DNA of 25,436 nt from Haplomitrium mnioides (taxonomy: Eukaryota > Marchantiophyta > Haplomitriopsida > Calobryales): positions 33,531 through 58,966 of the forward strand of contig JBNGIS010016854.1 in assembly GCA_049999725.1 (NCBI GenBank), in the 5' to 3' direction. The position numbers and the translations under genes were made by a program. Shown here in pieces: positions 16,871 to 25,436 of this stretch. The notes beneath the pieces were generated by a model. It ran no database searches and was not told where the DNA came from. It saw only the letters and a list, made by a program, of their open reading frames with translations. Numbering within the stretch: position 1 is the first letter of the stretch; the number at the start of each line of letters is the position of its first letter.

Positions 16871-18724
16871 TGCAAGTACTGAGTGTCAGTTAACTTCCAA
16901 AAGGTCGTTCTACTTTATTTCTGCTTTATTCTTTTTTATTCAAATTGCACTGCAATCGCCTCAAGCTCCTTTCTCTATCAAGCTATTGCACATCTCAAAT
17001 AGTCACGAATTGAGGATTCAATAGTCAAAACCATTGGCTCCTCCGTTCTGCATCCCGACTTCCACCCATTTTCTCCGTTCTTGCCCATTTATGCACCAAT
17101 GGCCGTGAACTCTGTCTCCCTTGTCTTGCCTTGATAGCCGTCCTCCCATCTGATCCTCCCTAACAAGTTTGAAGTGAATCTTGATTCTTGCTTTTCCATT
17201 TTTGTGCCAAAGGTTTCCTCCTCCTCTGTCCTTTACGCTCTCTCTTCAACATTCTACCCCACTCTGGTTTCCTTTGTTGCTTGTCGACCTTTCCATCCAT
17301 GGCTTATGACCTCGATCCTTCCCTTCTCTCTAAGCCTATCTTGAGTCCTTTTGATGTTCATTGGAAGCCCGTTTGACCCAAAACCTAGAAGCTGCATGGC
17401 TTCTCACTTAATTTTTTGAAATTTTATTGAAAATATTACACGAAGTACTTCAAACCCGGCTGACATCCTCCCACTGATGGAACACTCAAGAGTTGATTCA
17501 TGGCTGGTCTGCTTAAGGACATAGAGACATAACTAAGGAGTACTCAAACACATTGAGTCATAATAGGCTAGAGGCTTTCCAAGCCCTCAAACCTACAAAG
17601 GCAATCATAATGGTATGTTGGAACAATGAAAAGTTAGGGCAAATCAAACCAAAATTTTTAGAGTCTAGAAAGCAAATAGTTGGCTATCTAGCCATGCTCT
17701 ACTACACTTGCAAGAAGGGGAGGCACCGCGCTCCTAGTTTTCTTCTGAATCATAGGCATTATTTTTCCAGCAACTAATGCCAACATGACACAATTCCAGC
17801 TCTAATTGACCTTGTTTTAATAGAGAGCACAAGGTAGCCATTCTAAGAAGAAGGGATTAGATCTACCTAGATGGAACTCTTTAATTGACTATGAATTGCT
17901 ATTGGATAACTACAAGATCTAGAGCCACGTGAAAAATAAGGAGTGAACATGCTTATAACATGGTTGTGGCCAAGAGAGCTGCAAACTTGATCCCTAGAGA
18001 CATGGGTTCCAATTTCAAGAGAGAATCCCAAGCTACAATAGAGAGGACAACACAAGAGATCCAAAAACTAAGATAGGTTAAGGAGCAAGATGCCCTCAAG
18101 GTTGTAGCGGTACAAAAAGTAGGGCACTAGAGATCAACCCATACAACATCTAGAGGCATTTTTAGGACTGCCTAGTCACGACAATGGTAAGAAAATAATC
18201 CATAACAACCCAATCTAAAACTAGAAACTGAGAGTTGTTCATGAGGCTGAGTAGGAGGAGAATCCTGCCTACAAAAGTCACCATTTAAGACCTCTATGAG
18301 GGCAGTGAGGTACAGTGTTAGGTTATATCTCTTTGCCTATCAAGGCATAGTGGGAGGAACCCTCACAAAGGGTAGTTGTAGTATGGGTTTAACTTGCTAG
18401 CTTGCTCGCTTGTATTGGGACAATAACACTCCTAGTAAACGTATGGTAGTGGGTTGCTTGGCTTAAGAATAGTGAACCATGATGGGTACAAACAACTTGG
18501 ACACCTACCAAGGAATTCTTGCCAAACAGCTACCTAAGGGTGTTTTCTCCATTGCAGTGGTAGTAATGTCCACCAGGAACACGAGTGGTGGTGAGGGGGC
18601 CTTTTGTTCCCTCACGACCAAGGCAAGACCTGCAACAACTTCTAGATATGGGTTGGGCTTCATTTGTAGGACCGAGTTGTTGTTCGGGTTCCGATAGAGA
18701 TGACAAAATTCAACAAGAGATAAA
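16871..18724. other. Intergenic or unassigned repeat DNA
   Basis: I find no gene or clear repeat structure. The LTR-like region of copy C probably ends near 16900-17100, but no TG/CA boundary with a target duplication was found. Short open frames (17188-17376, 17553-17777, 18479-18697, 18505-18795) lack domain motifs, and neighbouring frames contain frequent stops. A stretch near 17960-18150 reads VVAKRAANLIPRDMGSNF and on to several stops; it may be an old coding remnant, but I cannot name it. Confidence 0.4.
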
Positions 18725-18786
18725 ATGCAGCAATATCCAAGGACATACAGAAAATATGCAGCAATATCCGAGGACATACACAAAGA
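18725..18786. repeat. 31-bp tandem duplication
   Basis: ATGCAGCAATATCC begins at 18725 and at 18756. The two copies share the GAGGACATACA-like second half with few changes. Confidence 0.7.
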
Positions 18787-19300
18787 CAACATCAACTTAG
18801 TAGAGACATTTGTGCAAAATATTAAATTAATATCAAGTTAAGTTCATGGCCAATCGATATTGGTCTTTTTCAATGTATTCTCCTCACATCAAACAAAATT
18901 CACAAATTTTGAAGTATCCTCTTCTACGATCTAGGTGAACAATTTCTCTCAAGACCACGAAATACACAACAACACAAACTTCCCTTTCCAAAGATACTCA
19001 CATGAAACACCAAATACAAAAAGGTGAGACCTCCACACCAAGGTAAACAACACCCACACATACACACACACAATAAAATTTCAAATGTTTACTTGTACCT
19101 TTGCCACCACCTAGATGGGTCCAAGCCTTGGGAGGAGATTTTAGGTTTTGTGAACCAAAATGCCTTATTGGAAAGTTCTAATTTAATGAAAATCGTCACC
19201 ACTGCCCTTCTCTCTCTCCACTTTATTTCCCCTGTATTGGACACATCTTTAACAAGTCAAGATTAACTTCTCTTCTACTACCTTCCTCCTAAAACACACT
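18787..19300. other. AT-rich DNA bordering LTR-like copy 2
   Basis: No gene seen. A CA-rich stretch lies at about 19045-19075. It could be the distal part of the chromovirus LTR or flanking DNA; the window holds no second copy of this part to decide. Confidence 0.35.
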
Positions 19301-20142
19301 CAAATTACTCCTACAACAAACTATCGATTTCTTGAGTAAGTAGTTCTCCTCTCACTCCTTCCACACTTCCTACTTTTTTGTTTCTTACCCTTAATCACCC
19401 ATCTCAACTTTCTTCTCTTTCTTTTTTCTTCTTCCCTAACTATCTTCACCCAACAAAAAGAACTTTTCACTATATTGAGATTTTGATGCCTATCTCTTAA
19501 CTTCACTACTTTGCTAACAGTAGGTGACATACGAGAGGTAAGAGAGCTCAAAATACCAAATCCAAATGAGTAAGAACTTATAGTGAAATCTAATAGAGTT
19601 TTCCAAACAAGTGCAAATAAGCCAAGAAAAGTCAAGAAAAACCACAACAAGATAACTCTATGAGAGTTATGCAACTCAATGCCCAAGTTAAGGTGAGGAG
19701 TGCAAGCAAAAGCTAAGCAACCAAAGAACCTAAGTGATTTGAGAGGAACTCTAGAATGGGGAGTGGGGCTAGAAAGTCCATTTTTTACATAAGAGAAGAC
19801 AATGTTATTTGTAAAAGAACTCAAGGACCAAATCCAAATGAGTAAGTACTCATAGTGAACTCTAACATAGTTCTTTTAGCCAAAAGCTACTTCAGACCCA
19901 AACAAAGACCAAGAGTACAAGCAAAAGCCAAGCAACCACCAAAGAACCCAAGTGATTCAAGAGGAGCTCCAGAATGAGGAGTGGGGCATAGAAGCCCTTC
20001 TATTTATATAAGAGAAGAGGGTGTGAACCCTCTTTCTTCACTTATAAGTCATTTCTAATTTCAACCCTAAAAGTGACTCTCTACTAAAAGTGATTTCGAA
20101 GTCAAGTAATCTTATCTCAACCCTAAAAGTAGCTCTCTACCA
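19301..20142 (-). repeat. LTR-like repeat copy 2 (uninterrupted), probable chromovirus 3' LTR
   Basis: It matches 1-568 plus 6217-6447 without the copia element, so it shows the pre-insertion structure, with TAACA at 19863-19867 at the insertion point. The ~272-bp internal duplication is present (ACCAAATCCAAATGAG at 19555 and 19827). On the minus strand it would start TGGTAGAGAGC at 20142, directly after a purine-rich tract, and contains TATATAAATA (20010-20001). The next feature upstream on that strand is a chromodomain-bearing integrase end. This order (chromodomain, PPT, LTR) is standard for chromoviruses. The far end is not determined. Confidence 0.6.
20015..20034. promoter_or_regulatory. 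Conserved hairpin next to the TATA-like element
   Basis: AAGAGGGT-GTGA-ACCCTCTT forms a perfect 8-bp stem with a 4-base loop and is unchanged in copy 1 (6363-6382). It lies 4 bp from the TATA-like TATATAAATA. On the minus strand it is just upstream of the TATA; on the plus strand it would be just downstream. Confidence 0.5.
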
Positions 20143-20168
20143 CTTCCTTCACTCCTCTCTATTTTCTT
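20143..20168 (-). promoter_or_regulatory. Candidate polypurine tract of the chromovirus
   Basis: On the minus strand the sequence is almost all purine (GAGAGGAGTGAAGGAAG) and runs directly into TGGTAGAGAGC, a TG start. It lies ~50 bp after the stop of the chromodomain frame, the expected place for plus-strand priming. Confidence 0.5.
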
Positions 20169-20215
20169 ATAGATAGCACAACCTTATACTTGTACATTTA
20201 CATAATCATTGCCTT

Positions 20216-20490
20216 CTAGTCGATGATGTCCTTGTCATTGCCGCAACTTTCAAATATTTGAATAGCTTGTTGAACATTCTCAAGATTTGAAGAAGGTTTC
20301 CAAGGAGCATCATGAAGTAGATAGCCTTTCCACAAAACCTTGTATTCAACTTGTGGATGTTGCCCTCGCTTGATAACTCTTTTTGCAAAAATAGGATCCA
20401 CCTCAAATTCTTCATGATCATCAAGAACAATAGTCGGGGGAGGAAGTTGAACACAATATGGAAAATAAGATCGACTATGTTGTCCGGGCT
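20216..20490 (-). pseudogene. Chromovirus integrase C-terminus with chromodomain
   Basis: The minus-strand frame reads YCVQLPPPTIVLDD, then EFEVDPIFAKRVIKRGQ, VEYKVLWKGYLLHDAPWKP and SSNLENVQQAIQIFE, and stops at 20216-20218. This has the shape of a chromodomain: E-x-[IV]-L/I-x-x-R start, an 'EYKVxWKGY' beta strand, 'W-x-P' and a final helix 'NLENxQxxIxxFE'. Such domains at the end of Ty3/gypsy integrases direct insertion to particular chromatin. The conserved Trp of WKGY and of WKP are both present. The frame opens only at ~20490, and nothing upstream (20491-21250) shows integrase core, so the element is truncated. Confidence 0.8.
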
Positions 20491-21559
20491 AGCCCTTGGT
20501 TACACTTGAAAAATCACCCAAGTGCTCTCTTTTCATGACGTATTCACTCAAAGTGGGGATTCTTTGCCGTGGGAGGGGTCAATTTTTTGCCAAACTAACT
20601 TTACCACCACAACGCTACTCACTGATTGTTCGTTGGGTTGAATGCCCTTCATTGCATGTTCTTTTCTCACCTTAAATGGATAGGTATTTTACAAACCACC
20701 TATGTGGTTGCCAAATCACAATGATTACTATTCTCAGTAGTGATACTTAATGCTTAGTGGTGATGCGTGCAACTAGGGAACACTTCTTAAAAATCTCCTC
20801 AAGTGGTCATAGCTTTCCTTCACCTCAAATGAATCTCTAGTCCCTTGTATTGGTCTATTGCAGATGTTGGCATGTTCTCTTCCTTCGTATCTCTCGTAGC
20901 CTTTCACACTTCCAACCACACACACTCACCCAACAATAGATAGATTTTACCTCCATTGTCCGGAGGGCTTCACTTTTTACTCCCTAGCTAGAGAGGTGGC
21001 ACTCTCCACCACTGCTCACCCACTGACGCTTGTCACTCCCTTCCCAAGGAGACATTGCCTCACAAGCTAGCTTGTAGCAATCTTGGAATCAACGTGATCT
21101 TCAACCGATGCACCCCTTTGAGATAAGGCACTCCACTTGAGCTTACCCTCTGTGGCTAGTAGGGGGAACTTTTCCTCCTTCTAGAATGCTGAGGGACTAG
21201 GATTCAGAAGAGCTCACCTTGGTGGACTATAGATTAAGGCAGCTATAGAAGTGATGATGCAGCCAAGTCTCCCTATTGCATGGGCAAGTCCACCTCTAGA
21301 GGATCCTCTTGCTCCTATTGAGTACACCTTCACCTGTCCATGTCCCCTCTCCACTGCAAACCCACGCTTGCTCCTGAACACTCACCTCAATCCTTTGGTT
21401 TTCTTCCTTCCTTGCCTCCTCCGAATGGTGATCCGATCCCCCTACATTTTCAGCTTTCAATGCGGAAAGTTGAGTGTTAGTGGTTAGGTGATCTAACTGT
21501 AGCCAATTTGGCTCCTAATTAAGTCCTCTGACTCCCAACTAACCTTCTCTCACATCTCC
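20491..21559. other. Unassigned sequence upstream of the chromodomain
   Basis: No gene or repeat recognised. The integrase core expected here for an intact minus-strand chromovirus is absent. Open frames such as 21251-21487 lack motifs. Confidence 0.4.
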
Positions 21560-22028
21560 ACCTCGGGAGAGATTGCCGAGTGAGATCTTGGGGTCGTCTC
21601 TGCATCCTCTATGCGGGAGCATCAACCCAGAGTGCTCAGAGTATGCTTTGGTGTTATCTTTCAAGTGGAGCTAAGAAGAGAGTAGCTGCGTTAGTGCTTG
21701 CTCACTGCGGAAAAGACCTGTTTGAGGCTCAGAGGTGGAGTGAGCTACCAGCAGTCGGGAAGATTGTCTTCCAGAGGTGGAAATGAAAGAAATCCTCTTC
21801 CAAGTGTGAAGAAGTAAATCCAGGGCTTCTTGCAAGGGAAGTTGAAAAACTATTTGGAAGAAGGGTGTGTGTGTGGGAGATGCAAGGAAGATTGTGGTGG
21901 TAAGTTGAGGAAGAAAGGAGGAGTTTGCCAAGGAGATCAGTCCCAGGGGTCTTATGAGGCCTTTGATTTTGGTGAAGTGCAATGAGTGTGTATGGTTGTT
22001 ATTGTGTATGAATGTGTTAGTTAGATTT

Positions 22029-22304
22029 GAATTCTGTAATATAAGAAGCAGTTAGAACTAAGACCATACAGGAACTAGTTGTTCGGAGCTAGGGACAGCC
22101 CAATAAAGAGGGAGTGAAGTCCCTTGACATAGTTCTGTAACTCTGGGGTCATTGCATTCTGTTCCTGAATTCTGTTTTATTGTGTAAGAAACATTCAAGA
22201 CCAAAAGTAGGTAGGAATTCTATTTGTTTTAGCCTTGGGACACCCTTACGAGGGGGAGTCAAGTCCCTTGTCATTGTTCCCCGACACAGGGGTCATTACA
22301 TTCT
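22029..22304. repeat. ~138-bp tandem duplication within leader D
   Basis: GAATTCTG occurs at 22029 and 22167. Both units then contain GAGGGAGT..AAGTCCCTTG and GGGGTCATT(G/A)CATTCT. Copy A has only one such unit, so this is a private duplication, now diverged. Confidence 0.65.
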
Positions 22305-22555
22305 TCTCATGAAGTGTATGCAAGATGGTTGGGCCCAAAATTAGGACCCCTAAATTACATGGAAGATTGCTACAGAGATACTTGGGTTTGTGTGTATGTG
22401 TACTTTGGCATTGTGGGTGAATGAGAAGATTGGCTGCTGATGTGAATGTTGAGGTGAAGAAAGGGCTTGAAAGGTAAAGAGAGATCCCTAAAAGCATCAA
22501 AGTGATAACTGGATAAGGGCCACCTCACAAAAGAACCTTATTCCCCTGTTTTTGT

Positions 22556-22572
22556 CCCCCCCCCCCCCCCCC
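22556..22572. repeat. Homopolymer run of 17 C
   Basis: Copy A has a mixed CCTCCCCTGCC at the equivalent place. Length in the assembly may be unreliable. Confidence 0.9.
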
Positions 22573-22634
22573 AGTGCCATATGTGAAGGTAAAGGCCTAA
22601 AGGAGGAGAGTGACATGGAACCTCTTCTGAAGGA

Positions 22635-23505
22635 ATGCGCAGATAGGGTCCCTTCAAGTCAATTCAACTTCGGAAACCCAAGTTAGCGCAGCGGTCCAAC
22701 TTCCACTTGGAAAGTGGTGGCGGATGGCGCCTTTCGGATAGGTTCCGTGGTCAACTTTGGATTTGGAGGTTCCACGGTCAACTTCGGACTCAGTAGTCCA
22801 TTGGTCAACTCCAAAACCCATGGTCCAGTAACGGTCCAACTTCCACTTGGAAAGCGGGGGCGGATGGCACCCTTCGGATAGGTTTCGTCGTTAACTTTAG
22901 ATTCAAAGGTTTCGGGGTCAACTTCAGACTCAGCAGTCCGTTGGTCAACTTTGGAACATGTGGTCCAGTGGCGGTCCAGCTTCCACTTAGAAAGCAGCAG
23001 CAAACGGCGCCCTTCGGATCAATTCTATGGGCAACTTAGGATTTAGAGGTTCTGCGGTCAACTTCGGACTCAGCACTCCGCTAGTCAACTTCGGAACACG
23101 GGGGCTAGTGACGGTCCAACTTCCACTTGCAAAGCGGTGGCAGATGGCGCACTTCAAAGCGGTTTTGTGGTCAACTTCAGATTCAGAGGTTTCGCAGTCA
23201 ACTTCGGAACCCAGAGGCTAGTGACGGTCCAACTTCCACTTGGAAAGCGGCGGCGGATCATATCTCTTTGAACTCTAGCATTGGATCTCCACAAATCCCA
23301 CTTCTGCGGATCAATCATTTGGGGCTTCATCAGCCACGACCTCTTCAGATATTATCTTCTTCGATTCTCATCTCATTCGGGGCTACTTCTTTGGATCCAA
23401 CCTATGGAATATGCAACATCGGACGGGTTTGTCCGCATAATATTTCAGATCAAGCTTGGCGGAACTTCGGAACATACCATAAACTTCAGACCGTAATTCG
23501 TGGGA
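22635..23505 (+). mobile_element. LTR-like region of the array-bearing family, copy E
   Basis: It is built of GTCAACTTCGGA-type blocks, has a 140-bp array, and is followed by a leader like those at A, C and D. It may start at TGCGCAG (22635), immediately after the end of copy D. 23270-23505 after the array has no period and no gene (frames at 23127-23516 are not convincing). A PBS candidate near 23497 (TGGGACCAATC) is too weak to list separately. Confidence 0.5.
22692..23252. repeat. 140-bp tandem array with a 113-bp last unit
   Basis: CGGTCCAACTTCCACTTGG-like anchors occur at 22692, 22832, 22972, 23112 and 23225: three steps of exactly 140 bp, then 113 bp. The short unit lacks 27 bp (the GGACTCAGCANTCCGNTNGTCAA block). 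Each monomer has AAAGCGGNGGCGGATGGCGC and two or three GTCAAC cores. A related partial unit precedes the first anchor (from about 22650). Confidence 0.9.
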
Positions 23506-23519
23506 CCAATCTTTAATCG

Positions 23520-24907
23520 TGCAAATAGGTGTCACCATGTCAAGAAACCGTACCAGCTGAAACAACTACCGAAACAAGGTGAAAACAAGAGCGCTTCAAA
23601 GGAACACGTACGGGGGAAAAGCTCTCTTGAGGGAACATATAGATGGATGCACTGCGATGTTGAGGAGGTTGATGTGTATGCAAACTGGAGGTGCAAAAGC
23701 TCTCTCGGACAAGATGAGGCAGCGAGAGAGGGAGAAGAGAATTCCAATGAAGCTTTAGTTAAAGCGAGTGGACTCGTACAGGGGGCTAGCAAGGGTGGAG
23801 GTGGATTGGAGGGGCATTGAGATTCGTTGGGCGGAAAGCTCTATAGGCTCAAGCGATCCAAGTGTACTCATTTCTGCAGATGGACTAGCATTCAGAGGTG
23901 AATCAATACTTGAAGCTGAAGGGAATTCTTTCGGTCCTGAATTCGGGAAAGGCTGCTAAAATGGGATATTGGGGTTGTTTTAGCAACGACTATGCAGGAG
24001 TATCAATCCCAAAGACACTCGGAGTCCGTTTTTTGTCTAATCTCTCAAGTGGAGCTAAGAGAGGAGTGGCTGCGTTAGTGTCCGCGCACTGCAAAGAAGA
24101 TCCATTCGAGGTTTGGGGTGGAGTGTATGGCCAATAGTTGAAAGAACTGTCTTCTAGAGGTGGAAGTTAAAGAAGACCTCTTTCAAGCTTTTGAGGAAGT
24201 AAATTCAAGGCTTCTCGCAAGGGAAGTTGAAAAGCTATCTGGACGAGATGTGTGGTGAGAGATTGAAGGAAGGTTGGAGTTGTTGGTTTATGACGAGAGA
24301 AGTCTGCTGGGAAGGTCAGATCTTGCGACATTGAGGAGCATACATTTTTGGCACTATTGAAGGTCACATCTTGCGTTGCCAAGGTCGTTCAGAATCAGAA
24401 GACATGTGGCGGAGCGTTGTGTATGTGTGTGTCTATGTGTATGTGTTAGTTAGTTTTTCCTTCTGTTCGTATTTCTTGATAAGCATTATGGATTCGGAGT
24501 ATAGTTGTATTTCAGCTTGTTTGGAACCTTGGAAAACCCTGCGAAGGGGGAGTTAGAACTATAGACATTGCCTCTTTGTATTTCAGATGTTGGACCTTGA
24601 TCTTATTTTGCAAGAAAGGTGTTTGGGTCCAGCTTTGGATCCCTAAAATATACTTCAGACTGCCTCTAGAAGTGCTTTAGACTTGTTTGTGTGTACTTCG
24701 GATTTGTGTGCGAATGAGCAAGATTGGGGTTGAAGTGATTGTTGATAAGTGGAAAGGTCTGAAAGGCAAAGAGGAGCTTCCTCAAGACCTCAAAGAGATA
24801 ACTTGCAATGGGGCCATCTCATAATAGAACCTCAACCCATGTTTTGTCAGCCTCGGCCTTCCAAAGTGGCACCTTTGGAGGTTAAGGCCTAAAGGAAGGG
24901 CGTGACA
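23520..24907 (+). repeat. Leader of the array-LTR family, copy E
   Basis: Shared blocks with A, B and D: AATAGGTGTCACCA (23524; copy A has ATAGGTGTCGCCA at 7680), GGGTGGAGGTGGATTGGAGGGG (in parts, 23793), TCAAGTGGAGCTAAGAG (24047), TCTAGAGGTGGAAGTTAAAG (24153), GCGAAGGGGGAGT (24541) and GGTTAAGGCCTAAAGGAAGG ending GTGACA (24902-24907). No gag follows; the sequence after GTGACA does not match the other copies. A GT-rich simple stretch lies at 24417-24450. Confidence 0.6.
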
Positions 24908-25436
24908 TCTGGTGTTGTTGTATGGTAGTAGCTTTGTACAATTTCTATAGAGGCTACACACTAGATGGATGGGATCCTTTGTACTCAAGAAACTTCATTA
25001 GAACAGGTCTCGAACAGAGAAGACCTTCCAAAAGGAAAAGATCACAAATGAGGTTCATTATGGTTGCCTAAAGAGGTATGTAAATAGAGGAGAAGATGGA
25101 GGGAAGTTGATGGTGGCTATCTAAGAATCCCAAGACGTTTACATGGAGTTGTAAAACATGTGAATAGATTGTGTTTTTTGTAGGGGAAGCAAAACTCACA
25201 AAGTGGGGTGCAGTGTGGAGGACAACTAACAAAAGGAATAAGTGTTTGTGGGGTCTCTTTACAATTAAAAGAGAACTCATGCTAGACGGTGAATTGGAGC
25301 GCTATGAGAAAATTAGCAAATTAGGAGCATTGCGGTGCCATTTCTCTATTTTTGGGTTTGAAGACATCCCAAAGACACCATGGTACTCAAGATAGCAGAT
25401 CTAAAGAAAGGGAGCACTCGACTACTCATCAATGAG
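24908..25436. other. Unassigned sequence at window end
   Basis: I see no gene, repeat or element boundary. Open frames at 25068-25280 (minus) and 25171-25395 (plus) overlap on opposite strands and have no recognisable motif. Confidence 0.4.

Larger units (their letters stand above)
10226..16900 (-). mobile_element. Truncated Ty3/gypsy retrotransposon with array-bearing 5' LTR
   Basis: Read on the minus strand the order is array-rich LTR-like region (~16900 to 15174), PBS-like site, leader (to 13539), gag, zinc knuckles, protease, RT start. Gag and protease before RT fit any LTR element, but the RT N-terminal signature DVFAWSYTDLKG and KEEIYKLYEA is of the Ty3/gypsy type. Integrase, RNase H and the 3' LTR are absent: the element is cut off inside RT at ~10225. 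Stops and frameshifts occur in gag, between the knuckles and before RT. The LTR outer boundary is uncertain. Confidence 0.75.
21560..22634 (+). repeat. Leader fragment of the array-LTR family, copy D
   Basis: It aligns with copy A over its length: GATCTTGGGGTCGTCTCTGCATC (shared in shorter blocks near 21585), TCAAGTGGAGCTAAGA (21662), AAGGGTGTGTGTGTGGGAG (21863), CTTGGGTTTGTGTG (22381) and AAAGGCCTAAAGGAGG ending GTGACA (22610-22615). After GTGACA, CCTCTTCTGAAGGAAT matches copy A (8976). It has no LTR of its own upstream. The next array-bearing LTR begins right after it, so copy E may have inserted at its 3' side. Confidence 0.65.

Noticed and set aside
17188-17376. Possible small plant gene (62 codons with ATG context near 17300)
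   Set aside because: No domain, splice pattern or homologous copy could be seen, and other frames are equally open.

Overview
This window is plant nuclear DNA made of nested, decayed LTR retrotransposons. I recognise no intact host gene, tRNA, rRNA, CRISPR array or bacterial-style operon. The evidence for a plant is a Ty1/copia pol with YIDD reverse transcriptase and plant-type RNase H motifs, a Ty3/gypsy gag-protease-RT with CCHC knuckles, a chromodomain at the end of a Ty3/gypsy integrase, initiator-Met-type primer binding sites, and stop codons that look like C-to-T decay. The species cannot be read from the sequence; a repeat-rich vascular plant genome is the safest description.

Layout. 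(1) 1-568 and 6217-6447 are the two halves of one LTR-like repeat, split by a nearly complete but dead Ty1/copia element at 569-6211 (5' LTR 569-853, PBS, protease, integrase, RT, RNase H, PPT, 3' LTR 5941-6211, target duplication TAATA/TAATG). A second, unsplit copy of the same repeat at 19301-20142 shows the empty site. (2) 6448-9060 is the 5' end of a second family: a GC-rich LTR-like region built from tandem arrays (39-bp/117-bp, 121-bp, 24-bp), a candidate PBS, and a ~1.3 kb leader. (3) 9210-10040 is another leader fragment. (4) 10226-~16900, minus strand, is the best-preserved member of that family: array-bearing LTR (148-bp, 78-bp, 49-bp and CGGAC-rich arrays), candidate PBS, leader, gag with three zinc knuckles, protease, and an RT cut off near its start. 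(5) 16900-19300 is mostly unassigned. (6) 19301-20490, minus strand, is a chromovirus 3' end: chromodomain, purine tract, LTR. (7) 21560-22630 is a leader fragment, followed by 22635-24907, another array LTR (140-bp monomers) plus leader. (8) 24908-25436 is unassigned.

How the parts relate. Nothing here looks functional today. The copia, the array-LTR gypsy family and the chromovirus are three separate lineages inserted into or beside one another. The most unusual feature is the array-LTR family. Each of its three LTR-like regions carries a different tandem array with nearly invariant spacing (39, 121, 140 and 148 bp), assembled from shared blocks. Many blocks carry G-box/ABRE-like CACGTGGC and W-box-like GTCAA cores, so the LTRs may have been array-type enhancers. 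All alignments and counts were done by eye.
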